A DNA stretch of 64,000 nt from Hypsibius dujardini (Eukaryota > Tardigrada > Eutardigrada > Parachela > Hypsibiidae), in NCBI GenBank assembly GCA_001579985.1, contig LRSR01009788.1, forward strand, positions 1-64,000, given 5' to 3'. Below, in pieces: positions 11,736-24,329 of this stretch (the stretch's first letter is position 1; each line of letters begins with the position of its first letter). Both the position numbers and the translations under genes were made by a program. The notes under the pieces are model-generated. The model saw only the letters and a list, made by a program, of their open reading frames with translations, did no database searches and had not been told where the DNA came from.

Positions 11736-13144
11736 TCGTCGTGTGAAGAAGCAGTCAGTCGGGAATTACCGCGCATCAGCCTAGATATGGCTTTGTGAAG
11801 TTGCAACCGGTTGAATTGAGATATGTACTGCACATGTACAATATCTTCGCCGCACCCCCGAGTCCTGCTGTTGAGCTGCCGAATTTGTCTACCTTTGAAC
11901 CCCCGACTTCTGTCCAAGGTCTTAAGACAGTATTGTACACATTGGAATTCTGATGTTGTTTTAACTTATTTGACGTATATGCCGAGTAAAATTAACAGTA
12001 CCTTTGAGCCTAGTTTGATCTTTGAACCATAGTGTGAGTATGATCTGCATACCTTGTATCATACTGGGTTATCTGTATATTTGAAGAACTCAGTTCGGAA
12101 ATTATAGTGGGAAACTGCACTTCCCATCCAATGAGGCGTTCTGTCTGCCTGCCGGCTTGCCATACTATCTATCTGTGTGTCTGTATGTCGGTATGTGTAT
12201 CTACCTGTCTGTCTGTCTGTATGTCTGTCTGTTTGTATATCTGTCTGTCTGTCTGTCGGTCTGTCTGTCTGTTTGTATATCTGTCTGTATATCTATCTAT
12301 CTGCTGTTTGTCTGTTTGTGGATCTTTGTCTGGCTATGCTTCTCTGTTCGCCTGCTCATGCCTCACTGTGTATAAAGCCCTTGCGTATATAGGCATCATA
12401 ACAGGACTGTAGTAGTGGAATGGGTCTCGAGGTAACAAGAATTCTAGATACATGGTAAACTGACGTTGGACGATTTTTTAACGTCTCGAAGACTGTTGTG
12501 CTGAGAAATCACCATTCCTCTTTGTAATATTTCAGCGGTTCTTCTTCTCTTGCCTATATTGCTGTGTGAAATGACGTATGCTCCACTGACAGCCCTATAA
12601 ATAAAATATTCGTCCACATATTATTTTTAAACGGAAGCGCCTGCAAATATCGCAAAGTAGTGCGCAGACGCCCCATGCAAATATGCCATCCCGTTTCGTC
12701 TACCAAGAGGGCGCCACTAGCCGTTCTATTTGGATTGTTATTATCGACGCATCATGCTGACGCCAGCTGATTGCACGAGCGTATGGGCGTAGCCAGCCAA
12801 TCGGAATTCGCATAGGCATTTCCCGTGTTGTTTTTGATTTCGGGGTAATCTATTTTGTGGCGTGATTCGGTATTCATTCATTTTTCACGTGAGACTTTCC
12901 GTTGCTTTCCCTAGAAAAAAACTCACCCATTTGCTGGTCTGACATTATTCTTGGACTTGTTTAACCACAATCTGAAGGACGGAATTTTTTCCAGTGCAGT
13001 GTGCAGTGTGCAGTGTGCAGTGTGATTTAATTTAATTGACATTTTACTCCTCTTCCAACCAACGTCGCGTTTGAATTGCCTTCTTGCACAATCGTGTGGA
13101 TTCGCGTCGAATTCCCGAGCAGCAAAATTTTTTAAAAGGGTATG
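11736..13144. other. Intergenic between the AdipoR genes
   Basis: No gene is supported. A degenerate CTGT tract at about 12190-12320 gives spurious Val-Cys-Leu-Ser reading frames in all phases. A short CAGTGTG tandem lies at about 12993-13023. Confidence 0.6.
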
Positions 13145-13181
13145 NNNNNNNNNNNNNNNNNNNNNNNNNNNNNNNNNNNNN
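13145..13181. other. Assembly gap (37 N)
   Basis: A run of 37 undetermined bases lies about 320 bases before the second AdipoR start codon. The gap size may be nominal. Confidence 0.99.
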
Positions 13182-13502
13182 AGCTGTTTCGTTGTTTTCT
13201 CCACTCTTCGACGAATATTCATTTTGTTTACGTTAGTTTTGGATCGGTTTGGTCCGTTTTAATATGTCGTGAGCTGGAAAGAAGTTTCTTGACCCAAGTA
13301 TGGTTTATCGTAATATTTTTCTTACTAAGCTTTCAATGGAACATGTTCCCTGTTCCGCTAACATGTAATTCAGTAGGCTTTCAGCCAGGGAATGTGTCGA
13401 ATGTGGATCTGTTGGAATGAATGCATTTGGCTACAAAATGATGTGTATTTATTGCAGAATTGATTCTGGGAGAGGGATATCTCTGTAGAAAGTGCGGAAA
13501 AC

Positions 13503-14301
13503 ATGGATGGTATTCGAGCTTCAGCGGAGCCAGAGCAGCCGCGAAACCCCACTTGTCAGGAGTGCACTTTGACCAACGACGAGGATGACGCTTCTGCGAT
13601 CACACCACGGTCCAATGTGAATGATAGCAGTCTCCGTGCTCGCCGAGTGAGGAGAAGCAAGCATAAACTCAACAACCGAAACGGTCGTGCCTCTGCAGAA
13701 CAATCTTCCTCGGAGGATGAGGATGACCCTCAAACCATACTGGAAGAAATGCGGGTAGGTTGTCTGAATATAATGAATGTCTGATGTCTGAATGTCTGAT
13801 AGAATGTCTTGTGTGTTATTTCTGTTTCCGTGTCATGAGCCGGAAGCTGATTACACGCGCCCGTCAGCGGCCTTACACCGGCATTTTTCTCACGATTCGA
13901 TCTTCGTTGTTACAGCACGACGGCGAGGCCGCTCTGGCAGCCGGAAAAGAACTGCTTCACGACGCCTCAGACAAGGCTCAGAAGGCAATCAAACGGTTTT
14001 GGAATCGGACCTCCTTCCACCTGCTACCGGACTGGTTGAAGGACAACGACTTCCTTCACCATCACCACCGGCCGCAGATTGAAAGCTTCTCCGAATGCTT
14101 CAAGTCCATCTTCAGCATCCACAGTGAGACCGGCAACATCTGGACGCATCTGATTGGTAAGGTTGAATCTTGATTCGGACTCAGGAGGCAGATTTAGTTA
14201 CAAGACTGCCGCCTAAACGAAAGTTTTGGAAGAACGAATAGGCACATTTTCGTGGACAATTATCGGCCGGCAGAGATGTCAGGCAAGCAGACTGACAGTG
14301 C

Positions 14302-14337
<36 letters not shown>

Positions 14338-15883
14338 TAGAGGCTGCTGAAAACTATGCATTCTAAATTAATTGAGGAACGAAACAAGACGCTGCCAGAT
14401 GGTCCTTGATAGACAGACAGACCCGTTGAAGGTCGAAACTGTGATTTATTTTCTCACGTCTTTTAGGGTGTATCCTGTTCATTGTGTTTGCAATCTATTT
14501 CTTCCTCCTTCACGAGAAATTCCCCGTGGGAGAGAAATGGGCATTTGCAGCGTTCTTCACAGGTAACGTACGACGTCCGGTGTCCTGCTATGCAGAGCAT
14601 AACAGCATTAGTGTGTTTTCTGTTCTTGTAGGCGCAATTATGTGCTTAGGATTCTCCTTTCTATTTCACACTGTATACTGCCATTCGGAAAAGATCGGCC
14701 GACTATTCGGAAAGTGAGTGTGTTAGCCCTGCAGTGATGACGAATGTTCAATCTAGATCTAGACACATTTTCGCGCCAGTGGGTGTCCTGATTTTGCGGA
14801 ACTCCGTCGTGTTATCTAACGAGATGACTTTTGGCCGCCGATTCCAATCACATTCACATATCGTGATCGGACAGAGTTCTTGGCGGGCGAATAGCTACTT
14901 TTTTAAGAACCATTAAACTAAGCGTGTGTTTCAATTTCAGGCTTGATTATTGCGGCATTGCTCTTCTGACCCTTGGCTCGTTCGTTCCATGGCTTCATTT
15001 TGGCTTCTACTGCAAGGAGAATGCAAAAGCCATTTATATTGGGGTGATCTCAGTCCTGGCCATCAGCTGCATTATTGTTTCCCTGATGGACCGGTTTAGT
15101 CAACCGGAATTCAGAGCCATCCGAGCTGGTGAGAGAATTGGATTGTTTCGTTTGCCTGTGATATTTGACTCATTTGTCTACAAGTGTCCTTCAATCCTGT
15201 TTTCATATCTGTCTGTCTACCTGTCGATCCGCTTGTCTGTATCTATGTCTGTGTCTATTTTCTGTCTGTCTGCCTGTCTGTCTGCATGCCTGTTTGTCTG
15301 TCTGTCTATCTGCATGCCTGTTTGTCTGTCTGTCTATCTGCATGCCTGTTTGTCTGCTGTATGTTTGTCTGTCTGTATGTCTGTCTGTAACTTTTCTAAC
15401 GTTGCTTTGCTGTAGATGTTGCTAATTTCATTGTGCCTGCTTAGGAGTTTTCTGTGCCCTCGGGTTGAGCGGTCTGATTCCGACCATCCATTACATTGCC
15501 GAAAACGGATGGACAAAGTCCCTCGAAGAAGCCGCTGTTCACTGGCTGATACTAATGGGCTTCCTCTACGTCCTGGGAGCGGTGATGTACGCTTGCAGAA
15601 TACCCGAGCGATGGTGTCCCGGAAGATGCGACATTTGGGTACTATTACACATTCCGTTCTGCAACACGCGTGCATTCCATTCCATAATGAATTCCCTTTC
15701 TGATTTCATGCACAGTTTCAAAGCCACCAAATATTTCACGTGCTGGTGGTTGCGGCTGCACTGATTCACTACCACGGAGTGTCCTTGATGGCGAACTACA
15801 GGCTCAATCTCGGCGCTTGTCCCACACCGGAGCGCACCATCATGGAGTCGATTCAGCACTTGGGAGCGCCGTTCACTGCCTGA
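13503..15883 (+). CDS. Adiponectin-receptor-type PAQR protein, gene 2 (tandem paralogue)
   Basis: Exons are 13503-13754, 13916-14156, 14467-14562, 14632-14713, 14941-15128, 15445-15638 and 15716-15883, giving 406 residues. A 3' splice-like site at about 13457 suggests a 5' UTR intron. The N-terminus is polar and basic and unlike that of gene 1. The core is strongly conserved: LLPDWLKDNDFLHHHHRPQI, FLFHTVYCHSEKIGRLFGKL, DYCGIALLTLGSFVPWLHFG and FQSHQIFHVLVVAAALIHYH. The zinc-ligand His residues and the Asp of LDYCG are present. Compared with gene 1 it has one more intron (14563-14631), between the HEKFPVGEKWAFAAFF segment and GAIMCLGFSF. The other intron positions correspond, so the pair arose by tandem duplication with later intron gain or loss. 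CTGT or GACA tracts lie in introns 2 and 5. Confidence 0.93.
15207..15395. repeat. Degenerate CTGT tract in AdipoR-2 intron 5
   Basis: CTGT and related TCTG/TGCC units fill most of the intron between 15128 and 15445. They include three near-copies of a short block with CTGCATGCCTGTTTGTCTG. Confidence 0.8.
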
Positions 15884-16318
15884 AAGCATGACCAACAACG
15901 ATGACTGCCGATTTGACATGGAATCTCCGGGTGCCGTCGATTCTGGAAGTTCGGTTCTGTGGGAGAGGAGCACTTGTGTAATCTACGGTACTAGAAAAGA
16001 CAAATCGTTTGTGTGTTGTGTTTCTGCATGTACTCATCTACTCAAACTCCTGCCACTGAATCTTATTACCGGGCGTTCACTTCCCTGTTACTCGGGGGTT
16101 AACGCAGGCGAACCGTGCCGACGGGAGCTGTGCATTTGTGAATGGAAGTAAACAGCCATGACGTCGATCCATTAGTGTCATTTTCATCTAGACCATCCGC
16201 ATGCTTCTCTGCTTGTCTGTCTGCCCTCCTGCCTGCCTGTTTGTGTTTATGCTTTATGTCTCTCTTTCACTTTGCCTGCCTGTTTCACTACTTGTCTGGT
16301 TGTTTGTCTGTCTCTCTA

Positions 16319-16365
<47 letters not shown>

Positions 16366-17684
16366 TTTGGTCTACCTGTCTGTCTCTTTGGCTATCAGTC
16401 TGTCTTCCTGTCTTAGTCCCTATTCTCACGTACGTGGTCTTTGCGCTCGTTAGTTTTTTTGCTCTATCTGCTTACGCCTTTGTCTACAACTCTCTTTCTG
16501 TATACCATGTGATGAAGTCTGTTAACGTAAAACGTTACTTACGTTGTATCTCCTGAACCTCGCAGGAAAGGTGGTAATCATTAACACCTTCACACTCACG
16601 TGTTTTTACTGTGGTTCGCTAACCCTCCAGATAAGGACAATACCTAATGACTAACGCCTGCCTGCATCGACTAACCTGAATAAGAATCAATCACCTCAAC
16701 GAATTCTCCCTCTATCGCCGCAAGTGACCATAAACAGCTTGGATCGATACACGCACACGCGCACACATAGTCAATGTCAAATGCGGAGAAAAGCAAGGGT
16801 CGATATCGATGCTGAGGTGAGTTTCTCCGACCGACAGTCATACCAACCAACAGCTAAGCACACGCGGCTGTTACCTGACACCCACATGTCTGTGGACGAA
16901 CGTAAAGACAACAAACGGTTCCAGCGTAGTCCTCTTGTCCCAACAACAACGTATCTGAGAATATATATGTGTGTCTACAGAGGCATCTAAACGAGCTCGT
17001 CTTGGTACACATAACACACACACAGACAAATCCCCCGTCACCACCATCACGACCAACGGACACATATCAATCAGGGTCCGTGTGCGACTTGGCACCCACG
17101 CTCTCGAAACCAGCACGAACTATACGACCAGTACTGTGTGTGAGTAAAGTTCTCACGACGTGCTTTTTGCCGTGACACGAGACAGCGAGACAGACGATGG
17201 CTCGCTGGGCATTGTCCGGTTTCAGGAAGAGACCTCCACTGTAGCGTGATGATTAATCAAGTGTCTGTGTACCAGTGTGAAGGACCATATGTTTTACTCG
17301 GTAAGACTGCGGCATACAGTCAACCACAGGACACACTGCACCTCTGCTCGACTGACCTGTCTGTCTCCCTCTTGAAACAACGTCTCTGAGTAGGGTCCCT
17401 CAGCGCGTCGGTGGCGTTAAATTACAGTTTTCTGAAGGGCCTACTCATTGACCAACCTGTCAAAATTAGGCCGACCGCTTTGATATAAAGGACTAAGAAA
17501 TGTATCATGACAGGTGGATCGTTTTCGGTGTCTAAATTTTGTGTGACAGGACCATGCCTCAACATGATGTTCGTTGACTGACCGTTTACACGTTCAAATA
17601 GTCAAACGTTAAAATCGCTAAACCTGCTATTTTGTATATCCCATAGTTTGGTAAGTTTGTTAAGTTCTCCAGGTTTTGAGAGAG
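15884..17684. other. Intergenic before the Spätzle-like gene
   Basis: No gene is supported. A CTGT microsatellite occupies about 16300-16366. A 3' splice-like CTCCAG at about 17672, just before the start codon at 17685, suggests a 5' UTR intron of the next gene. Confidence 0.55.
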
Positions 17685-18048
17685 ATGGAACTCCGAACAA
17701 TATCGATTCTGTTCGGGATATGCTTCACGGTGGCCTTGGCAAGTGATAGTGCCGAAGGTCCTGCGCTACCGGCAAAGCATGGACCGCCAGATGATCCGCC
17801 ATTTTATCGGACAGAGATCCTGCTCCCTGGCCAAACAACACGACTTCCTCTTCAGGGTGGCGGAGAGGAGGGAGAAGGCGAGAACGATGATGGCGAGACG
17901 GAGATTGAGCATGAAGGCGGAGGCCGTAAGTCATCCCACAGCAGTTATCCTCGTACGTGTCAGAAATGTCTGCGTGATGGCTGTCCAAACGTCTATCGAT
18001 TGTCTATCGTACGTTTGTCGTATGTCTGTGTCTATTTGTTTGCTTGTC

Positions 18049-18079
<31 letters not shown>

Positions 18080-21000
18080 GCCTGTCTGTTCGTCCGTCTG
18101 CTTGTCAGGATACATATTTCTTCCGTCACCTCAATTGCCAAAGCTCAATAGTTTATATCATGCTAAAAAGATCTACGCTTTCTAGCCCCGCAACAGACAG
18201 TGCGTACTGGATCTCTCCTCCCGGCACCCGTCGAGGTCATCATTGGTGCCATGCCGCCAAAAGTGATTGTCCCGCCGCCTGTTGTTCCTGTCCGTGATCT
18301 CGTCATGGATCCAACCGTAACAGCTGCCACGGAAGTAGCCCCTACCGTCATCATCGGTGACCCCGCTGCCACCGAAGGACTCACCGGCCAACTACAGCTA
18401 CGCGACACCCCGTCCATCGGCATCCGGCCATACCCGCAGCGACACTACCGTGGTGCCAAGTCTTACCACGACCGTCGTACCGCTCCACTCGCCAGCTACT
18501 CCTCCGTTCAGCAGACCCTCCAAATTGTGGCACCTTCCCCGTCTGTCTACCCGGTCCAGCAGCCGGTTGCCGCCACTTCGTCGAACGTTCACACCGTCCA
18601 TAAAGAAATCAGCGTTGTTTATCACAAGGACGCACCGACCAAACCTCTCTACTATCCCTCGCAAAATAGTGTCTACCCTGCACCACCATCCGACCCCGCG
18701 GTAATCAGAGGAACTCCGGTTCAGCACGAGTACCAGACACCGGTGTCAGGAGGACTCGGAAAACCGTATCCAGCGGGAAATGGCTACCGCATTGCGAACC
18801 CGGAATCGCCGGCATTTGGGGCAGTCCTACCGGGTAGTTCATCTAGTTACCCAGCATATCAAGAGGCAGGAACACCGATTCGCCATAATCAACCTCACGG
18901 ACAGTATGGAAGCTACCCCGCTGAGAACATCAACCAAGGTATATGGCGGTTCCTCCTGACATTCAAATATTCGTAAATGTCTGCTTTATGTCTGTCTGCC
19001 CGCTTGGCTATTTGCTTTCCCATCTGTCTGCCTGTTCGTCCATTAAACAGTCTATCTGCCTGTCGGTCGGCCTGTCTGTCTTGTCTGGCAGCCTGCCTTT
19101 AGGTATTTCTGCCTGCCTGCCTATCAGTCTGTCTTTCTGTCTCTCTGCAGGACTGTCTGTTTGCATGTCTGTTTGCCTGTTTATCTGTCTTTCTGTCTGT
19201 CTCTCCGTCGGCCAATCTTCAATTAGCCTCGCTGTCCGAATTAACGTCCGAAATGCTGTCTTGACGGTTGTTAAAGTCATTGAATTCAATTTGTCTGGTC
19301 GCCTAATTTTCTTCCAAGACCGTATTTTTGCACGATATCTGTCCATCCCTAACGGTCACCGATAAAATTCCATTTAGGCAGCGTGCAATATCAACAGCCG
19401 AATATTGTGTACGGTTCCCCGAGTAATCCCGCTGACCCCTACGGAAACGTCATCCAAGGCACACCTCGTCACCATCCGAACCAACACCCAGACCTCTACC
19501 CCGGACAGCACCCTCCGAACCAATACGTCTCGTACGATGCCCCTCGGTACCCAAGTCCACCGAGCTACCAAACGCCATATAATCCCTCCAGTCACCAGGG
19601 CCCACCGCCGTACGCTGAAGCTCCACGATACCGTCCGACTCATCCCGATCCCTACCAAGTGCCGTATGCGCCGGGCGTCGCTCCCCGGTATCCACCCTAT
19701 CCTCCAGGTAGTACTTACGTCACTCCGACCCAGCCACCACCACCCGCCACCGAGGCACCCGTGACTGAGCCGACCGAACAACCTCCACCGGCTGAACCGA
19801 CTCAGGCACCCGCCACACAACCTCCTCCAAGTCATCCGTCCCATCCCGCTGGATACCTTCCACCGTATCCGGAAGTTTCACCCCGGTATCCGAATCCTGG
19901 ACCTGCTTATCACGAGCAACCACCGCGGTATCCACCCCCGGTACCCTCACCGCACCAGCCCAACTACAGCCCAATTAACAACCCAAACAGTTATCCTCCT
20001 CCCCCAGCGGAACTGCTGCACTATTCGAACAAACCGGTTCCTCACCATCCGGAAGTAGTGCAGGGCCATCCGCATCAGCAGCAACAACAGACCGGACTGG
20101 TTCCCATGCCGCAGGCACTCCAGCAGAACAATGGCAATCGCGTCCATTACTCCTACCCGACACCGCCGGTTGTGGAGGTGTATCAAGCACCACCACCACC
20201 TCCGCAGCGTCACCACCATCCGCACGCCGCTGGCCCACGCAGCAAACCCCTTGGCCATGTCTACTCGGAAGTGGCGACCTATACCTATCCGCAGTCGTCG
20301 GCTACCCAGCCGACGTATCAGCCGACCAGTAGCCAGGCTGGTCCGGACACGACGCTGGGTGGTGGTGGGTATGGCCAACGGCAAGGACCCCAAACCAGTG
20401 GCCAGCGTCCGACGGGACCGTCGGTTGGAGCGACCGGTCCGGTTGTCGTGCTTGATTATACCTCGCCGAGGTGTGCGCAGGATTCCGGCGTGCCATTCTG
20501 CTTGGTCGACTACGACTACCCCATGTACGTTGTTGCCTGGAATTTGTGTGTCTGCTTTCGCCTTGCCTATTTCAGTAGTTGTCTCCATACGGTTCCACCG
20601 TAAAATGTCTGTAAGTAGATTCTTCAATTTTAGAGCGGATATCACAGCGTCTATTACCCAATATCCAGACAAGTATAATCTGCTGAGACCGATGGTGCCG
20701 TGGAAGTTCACACCGACCAGCACGAGCTCGCAGTACGGGACCAGTCCGGCTGGACAGCAACCCTACTCACATCCCGGTATAATTTCATTGTCTGGAGCTG
20801 TCCATTGTGTACTATTTGGGCTAATCTTCGGTTATGGGTTGTTGTGTGGGTTTTTTGGGTGCCTCGTGGATTGAGAACTTGGAGCATAATACAATAGACG
20901 GCTTTTTTTATTTCCACAAAAGGTACATCGCCGAATTATGCCAACCTTGACCAATATTTGTCCACTCCAAGCACGGCTGGAGTGTGCGCGTCCCACATCC

Positions 21001-21917
21001 ACAATTCCGCGAAACTCCTCCGGACCACCAACGACCATGGCCGATGGAAGGTGATTGTCCATCTGCCGGAAGCATATCAAGTGACTCACCTAGAAACTTG
21101 CGACCGGTAAGTCGAGCTTCTGTGAGAAATTATTTGCGATGTTCGTTGAGCTGGCTTGCTATTATAGTGATTGTGGTGTCAGCGAAAACTCATCGTTATT
21201 AAAAAATATCAGACATAATCAACGATACACGCATAGGCAACCTTAAATGCTAAGACCCAGAAAAAGATTCAGGCCCAGACAATCTTAGAGATTCAGACAC
21301 AGTCAAGGATTCACGTACAGACAATCCAAAAGCCTGGAATCAAGACAAAGGTTCAGGCATAGACAACCTTTGAGATTCGGACACAGTCAAGTATACACGT
21401 ATATACAATCCTAAAGCCTAGGACCCAGACAAAGGTACAGTCACAGACCAACGTATCGAGACTCAGACACAGTCAACCATACGCGCATAGACAACCTTAA
21501 TTACTGTGAGACTCAGATAAAGGCACAGGCATATACAACTACGGCATGGCACCCAGTCGGGAATTAAGTTCAAGCTCGGTGGTGCTCTTGTATAAGTTAC
21601 GCCTGATATTTTCCAGCAATCGGACATGTCGGTACACGGACCAGCAGGTGGCAACTCAGTGCGTGCAACATTTTGTCCTACAGCAGCTGATGGTGTACTC
21701 CTCCGAATTCGGCATCCACGTTGACCAAATGAGAATTCCTCGGGGCTGTCAGTGCGGAGTATCCGTGACCGGGACAGCCAACATCCCACCGTCACAGACA
21801 CAGACACCGTCACAGGCACAGACACCGTCGTCGTCCGGGGCGCCGCCGCCGGGCTCTTCATCGTCCCCGGCAACGCAGTCGGAGCGAGCACCCTACGCGA
21901 CCCCTACCGTGCTGTAG
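17685..21917 (+). CDS. Spätzle-like cystine-knot proligand
   Basis: Exons are 17685-17925, 18186-18938, 19378-20524, 20634-20776, 20923-21106 and 21617-21917, giving 922 residues. Spätzle proteins are secreted proneurotrophin-like ligands that activate Toll receptors after cleavage. Residues 1-22 form a signal peptide (LRTISILFGICFTVALA). Residues about 25-690 are a long, disordered, Pro/Tyr/Gln-rich prodomain. At about 695 comes the spacer CAQDSGVPFC...DYDYP, common before Spätzle knots. The knot spans about 783-868: GVCASHIHN, GRWKVIVHLPEAY, LETCDRNRTC, ATQCVQHF and RIPRGCQCGVSV. It has six cysteines, one fewer than Drosophila Spz. A Ser/Pro/Thr tail follows. Exon 6 uses the TTTTCCAG acceptor before 21617, which keeps phase and joins the cysteines at family spacing. 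The subtype (Spz1 to Spz6) cannot be fixed by eye. Exon 6 is copied three times downstream. Confidence 0.8.
18040..18092. repeat. CTGT tract in Spätzle-like intron 1
   Basis: Tandem CTGT units lie between exon 1 and exon 2 on the coding strand. Confidence 0.8.
21200..21540. repeat. Degenerate tandem repeat before the last Spätzle exon
   Basis: A unit of about 65-100 bases recurs. Its parts are GACAACCTTAGAGATTCAGA, CACAGTCAAGGATACACGTA and AGACAATCCTAAAGCCTAGG. The same repeat precedes or lies near the copied blocks at 28060-28250, 30660-30840 and 40920-41095. This shows that the copies include intron DNA and are not retrocopies. Confidence 0.75.
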
Positions 21918-23245
21918 CTGGCGGGAACCGCCACAGCTCCATACAGCGCATGGACACAGAAACACCAATGACGCATCAGGTCGTTACAAGTAGTGCTGCG
22001 AAACTGTTCACTCCTTTACAATAATTTATACATCTATTTGAGTTTAATAATAAATTATTAATTCGATGAAATAGGAAGTTTTGCCGGTCGGCAACTTTGG
22101 TCCCCTCGACACAGTTGCCATTTCAGAATTCAGGCACCTCGGGAATAATAAGGTCTATATCATCGGGGTTACGCAAAACAAAATGACTCATCCGACCTGG
22201 TCCGTGGATAATTTAATTAACAAAGGATTCGACCAGAATAGAGTCAAGATACAGCATGATAACCTAAGAGCCGAATTCTCGCCTCGCAGTGCCAAAAGAT
22301 ACGGAACCCTCTGTACAATAATATATAATATGCTACGTGTTGACCAGCGATAGCAACTTATTAGCAAGTAACTGACTACCAGGACGAGCGCTGATTTCGT
22401 GACCTTATGTGACACAAACAGATCCGTCGCACCTGGAGGTTGTGATTACCCCATGACAGAGTGACCATTCGTGAATCATCACCCTGTTAAGTAACCATTT
22501 TTGAATAGCTTTAACCACAATTTGCATTTCGCGAGAGCAAATTCAATAGCGGTATCATCATGCAAGAGAGTGTATGACTAATTAACGCGTTTGCTCAGGC
22601 TGAAACAATGGACAACGAATTGATAGAATTAGTGCCGGTAATCCGAGCCAATCAGCGGCTGCTGTGTCCTGTAATGCAAGTAGGGGATTTTTGCATAAAA
22701 AGTAGTTGCGATGACTCGATTTTTTAAACTTTCAGTGCGCTATCGAGTATTAGTACTACAGTGTATCGGTACGCCATCTCAGGCACCAGCCGGTTCAAAT
22801 TCGAACCAATACTATATGGGAAACTCGCCGCCGGCACACCTTTGATGTCTTGATTCGCTGGCACGCGAGTCAAAAGCATCCGATCCGCTCTCTTTGAATC
22901 TGAGTCTGAGCCTGACTGATTTGGTTGGAGGTTTGTGCTGCTGTCAGACACGGTTCGGTTCGTGTGCGAGGGAGCCGGTAGGTACAAGTTTTTTATTCTG
23001 TACCGGGACTCCGCCAGTTAATTTGTACAATACTTACCTTTTTATTAAACGGTGAAGTAACGCGTACCGTAAATCCTAAGAAACAATAATACTGTATTTT
23101 AATATTAGTAGTACCACCGTTTTTGACACAAGGCTCCGGTTCAAGCCGTTTCATTTTGAATCGACATCAGAAGAGTGAGTTATTTTTATTCCACGCTGTT
23201 TTTACTTATGCTTCATTCTCTGTAGTTTCCGGTTGGGGACCCAAT
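21918..23245. other. Founder spacer of the duplicated block
   Basis: No gene is supported here. The sub-blocks recur downstream in shuffled order. A segment with ATTTATACATCTATTTGAG (from about 22020) recurs at 35640 and 38165. A segment with CAATAGCGGTATCA (from about 22550) recurs at 28330, 38770 and 41650. A segment with ACAAGGCTCCGGTTCAAG (from about 23128) recurs at 28618, 36256, 39000 and 42915. Confidence 0.65.
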
Positions 23246-24266
23246 ATGTGGCCACGCATCCTGATCCTGCGGGATCGGTTGTCTGTCTGTCTGTCTGCGA
23301 ACTGGTTGTGGAAGGGAACGATCACCGCGGTTCTGTTGGCGACCATGTTCATCATCCTCCATCTGACCGGCCGGCTAGTATGGTGCCCCTTTGCTGGTTT
23401 CATCATCTGTTTGTACTGGTAAGGTCTTTGAAGAGGATGAGGCAAACGTCTCTGTGATAAAAATCATATATACCGAAGAGGGAATAGGATGATCTATTCA
23501 CGGACTGGGCGAATTTCAAGATCATGCACTAGTATTTTACTAGTGTTGATCCGTCATCTTTTATTTTACTAGTGTTGATCCGTCATTTTTTTGCATTGTT
23601 TTAGTTGATTTTCTCCTGTGTAGTTTTCTCACACGGACGCATGGATATTGGGCGGAACGGGGAGTGCCGGGGCCGCGACCGCTGCCGCTGTTCGGGACGT
23701 ACCTAGGGCAGTTCTTCTACTCCTTCCACGTCAGTGAGGAGGAGCGACTGAAAAAATTCGGCCATGTCTATGGGTAAGAGTACAAGTCAATTGACAGCGG
23801 TCGTTTTCGATTTGAAATTTAATTAAATGTTTATCACGTCCTGATCGGCATTGCGTTTAACCGAAAAATTCTGGTTCATAATTTCTTTTTATTACGCGGA
23901 TACAAGACAGGCAGTGAATTGTAACGTTTTGGGTAGCTTCGTCTACTACATACAGCACATGAAACGCCTGATAAGGGACACTTGAGCAAACAAATCAAAA
24001 ATTACTCGGCGTCCGTTGATGGCTGAGTTGAGTTTAGCGATAAACGTGCTATTTTTTAACTGAGGATTTTACCGTATTTTTTTGTCGATTTATTTTTTAT
24101 CACCTAGTGTCACGAATTAGGGGCCTGTCCTAGAAAAGAAACTGACCGGCTGACTGCCCTGCGGCAAAACTGCCGCACGCAACAGGCAAACAGGAGATTG
24201 ACATACAAACTGGCATGCAAGAGCTAGACAAACGGGCAACTAGACAGGCAGACAGACAAACAGACT

Positions 24267-24329
<63 letters not shown>

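Noticed and set aside
19374-20723. Several minus-strand frames opposite the Spätzle-like prodomain
   Set aside because: They are shadows of a long GC-balanced, Pro/Tyr-rich coding exon. The plus-strand frame continues into the cystine knot with correct phases.
21200-21540. Possible CRISPR-like or satellite array
   Set aside because: Units are degenerate and unevenly spaced, and recur only with the duplicated blocks. It is an ordinary decayed minisatellite.
22740-22830. GGTTCAAATTCGAACC resembling a tRNA T-arm
   Set aside because: No acceptor stem, D-arm or anticodon arm can be drawn around it.
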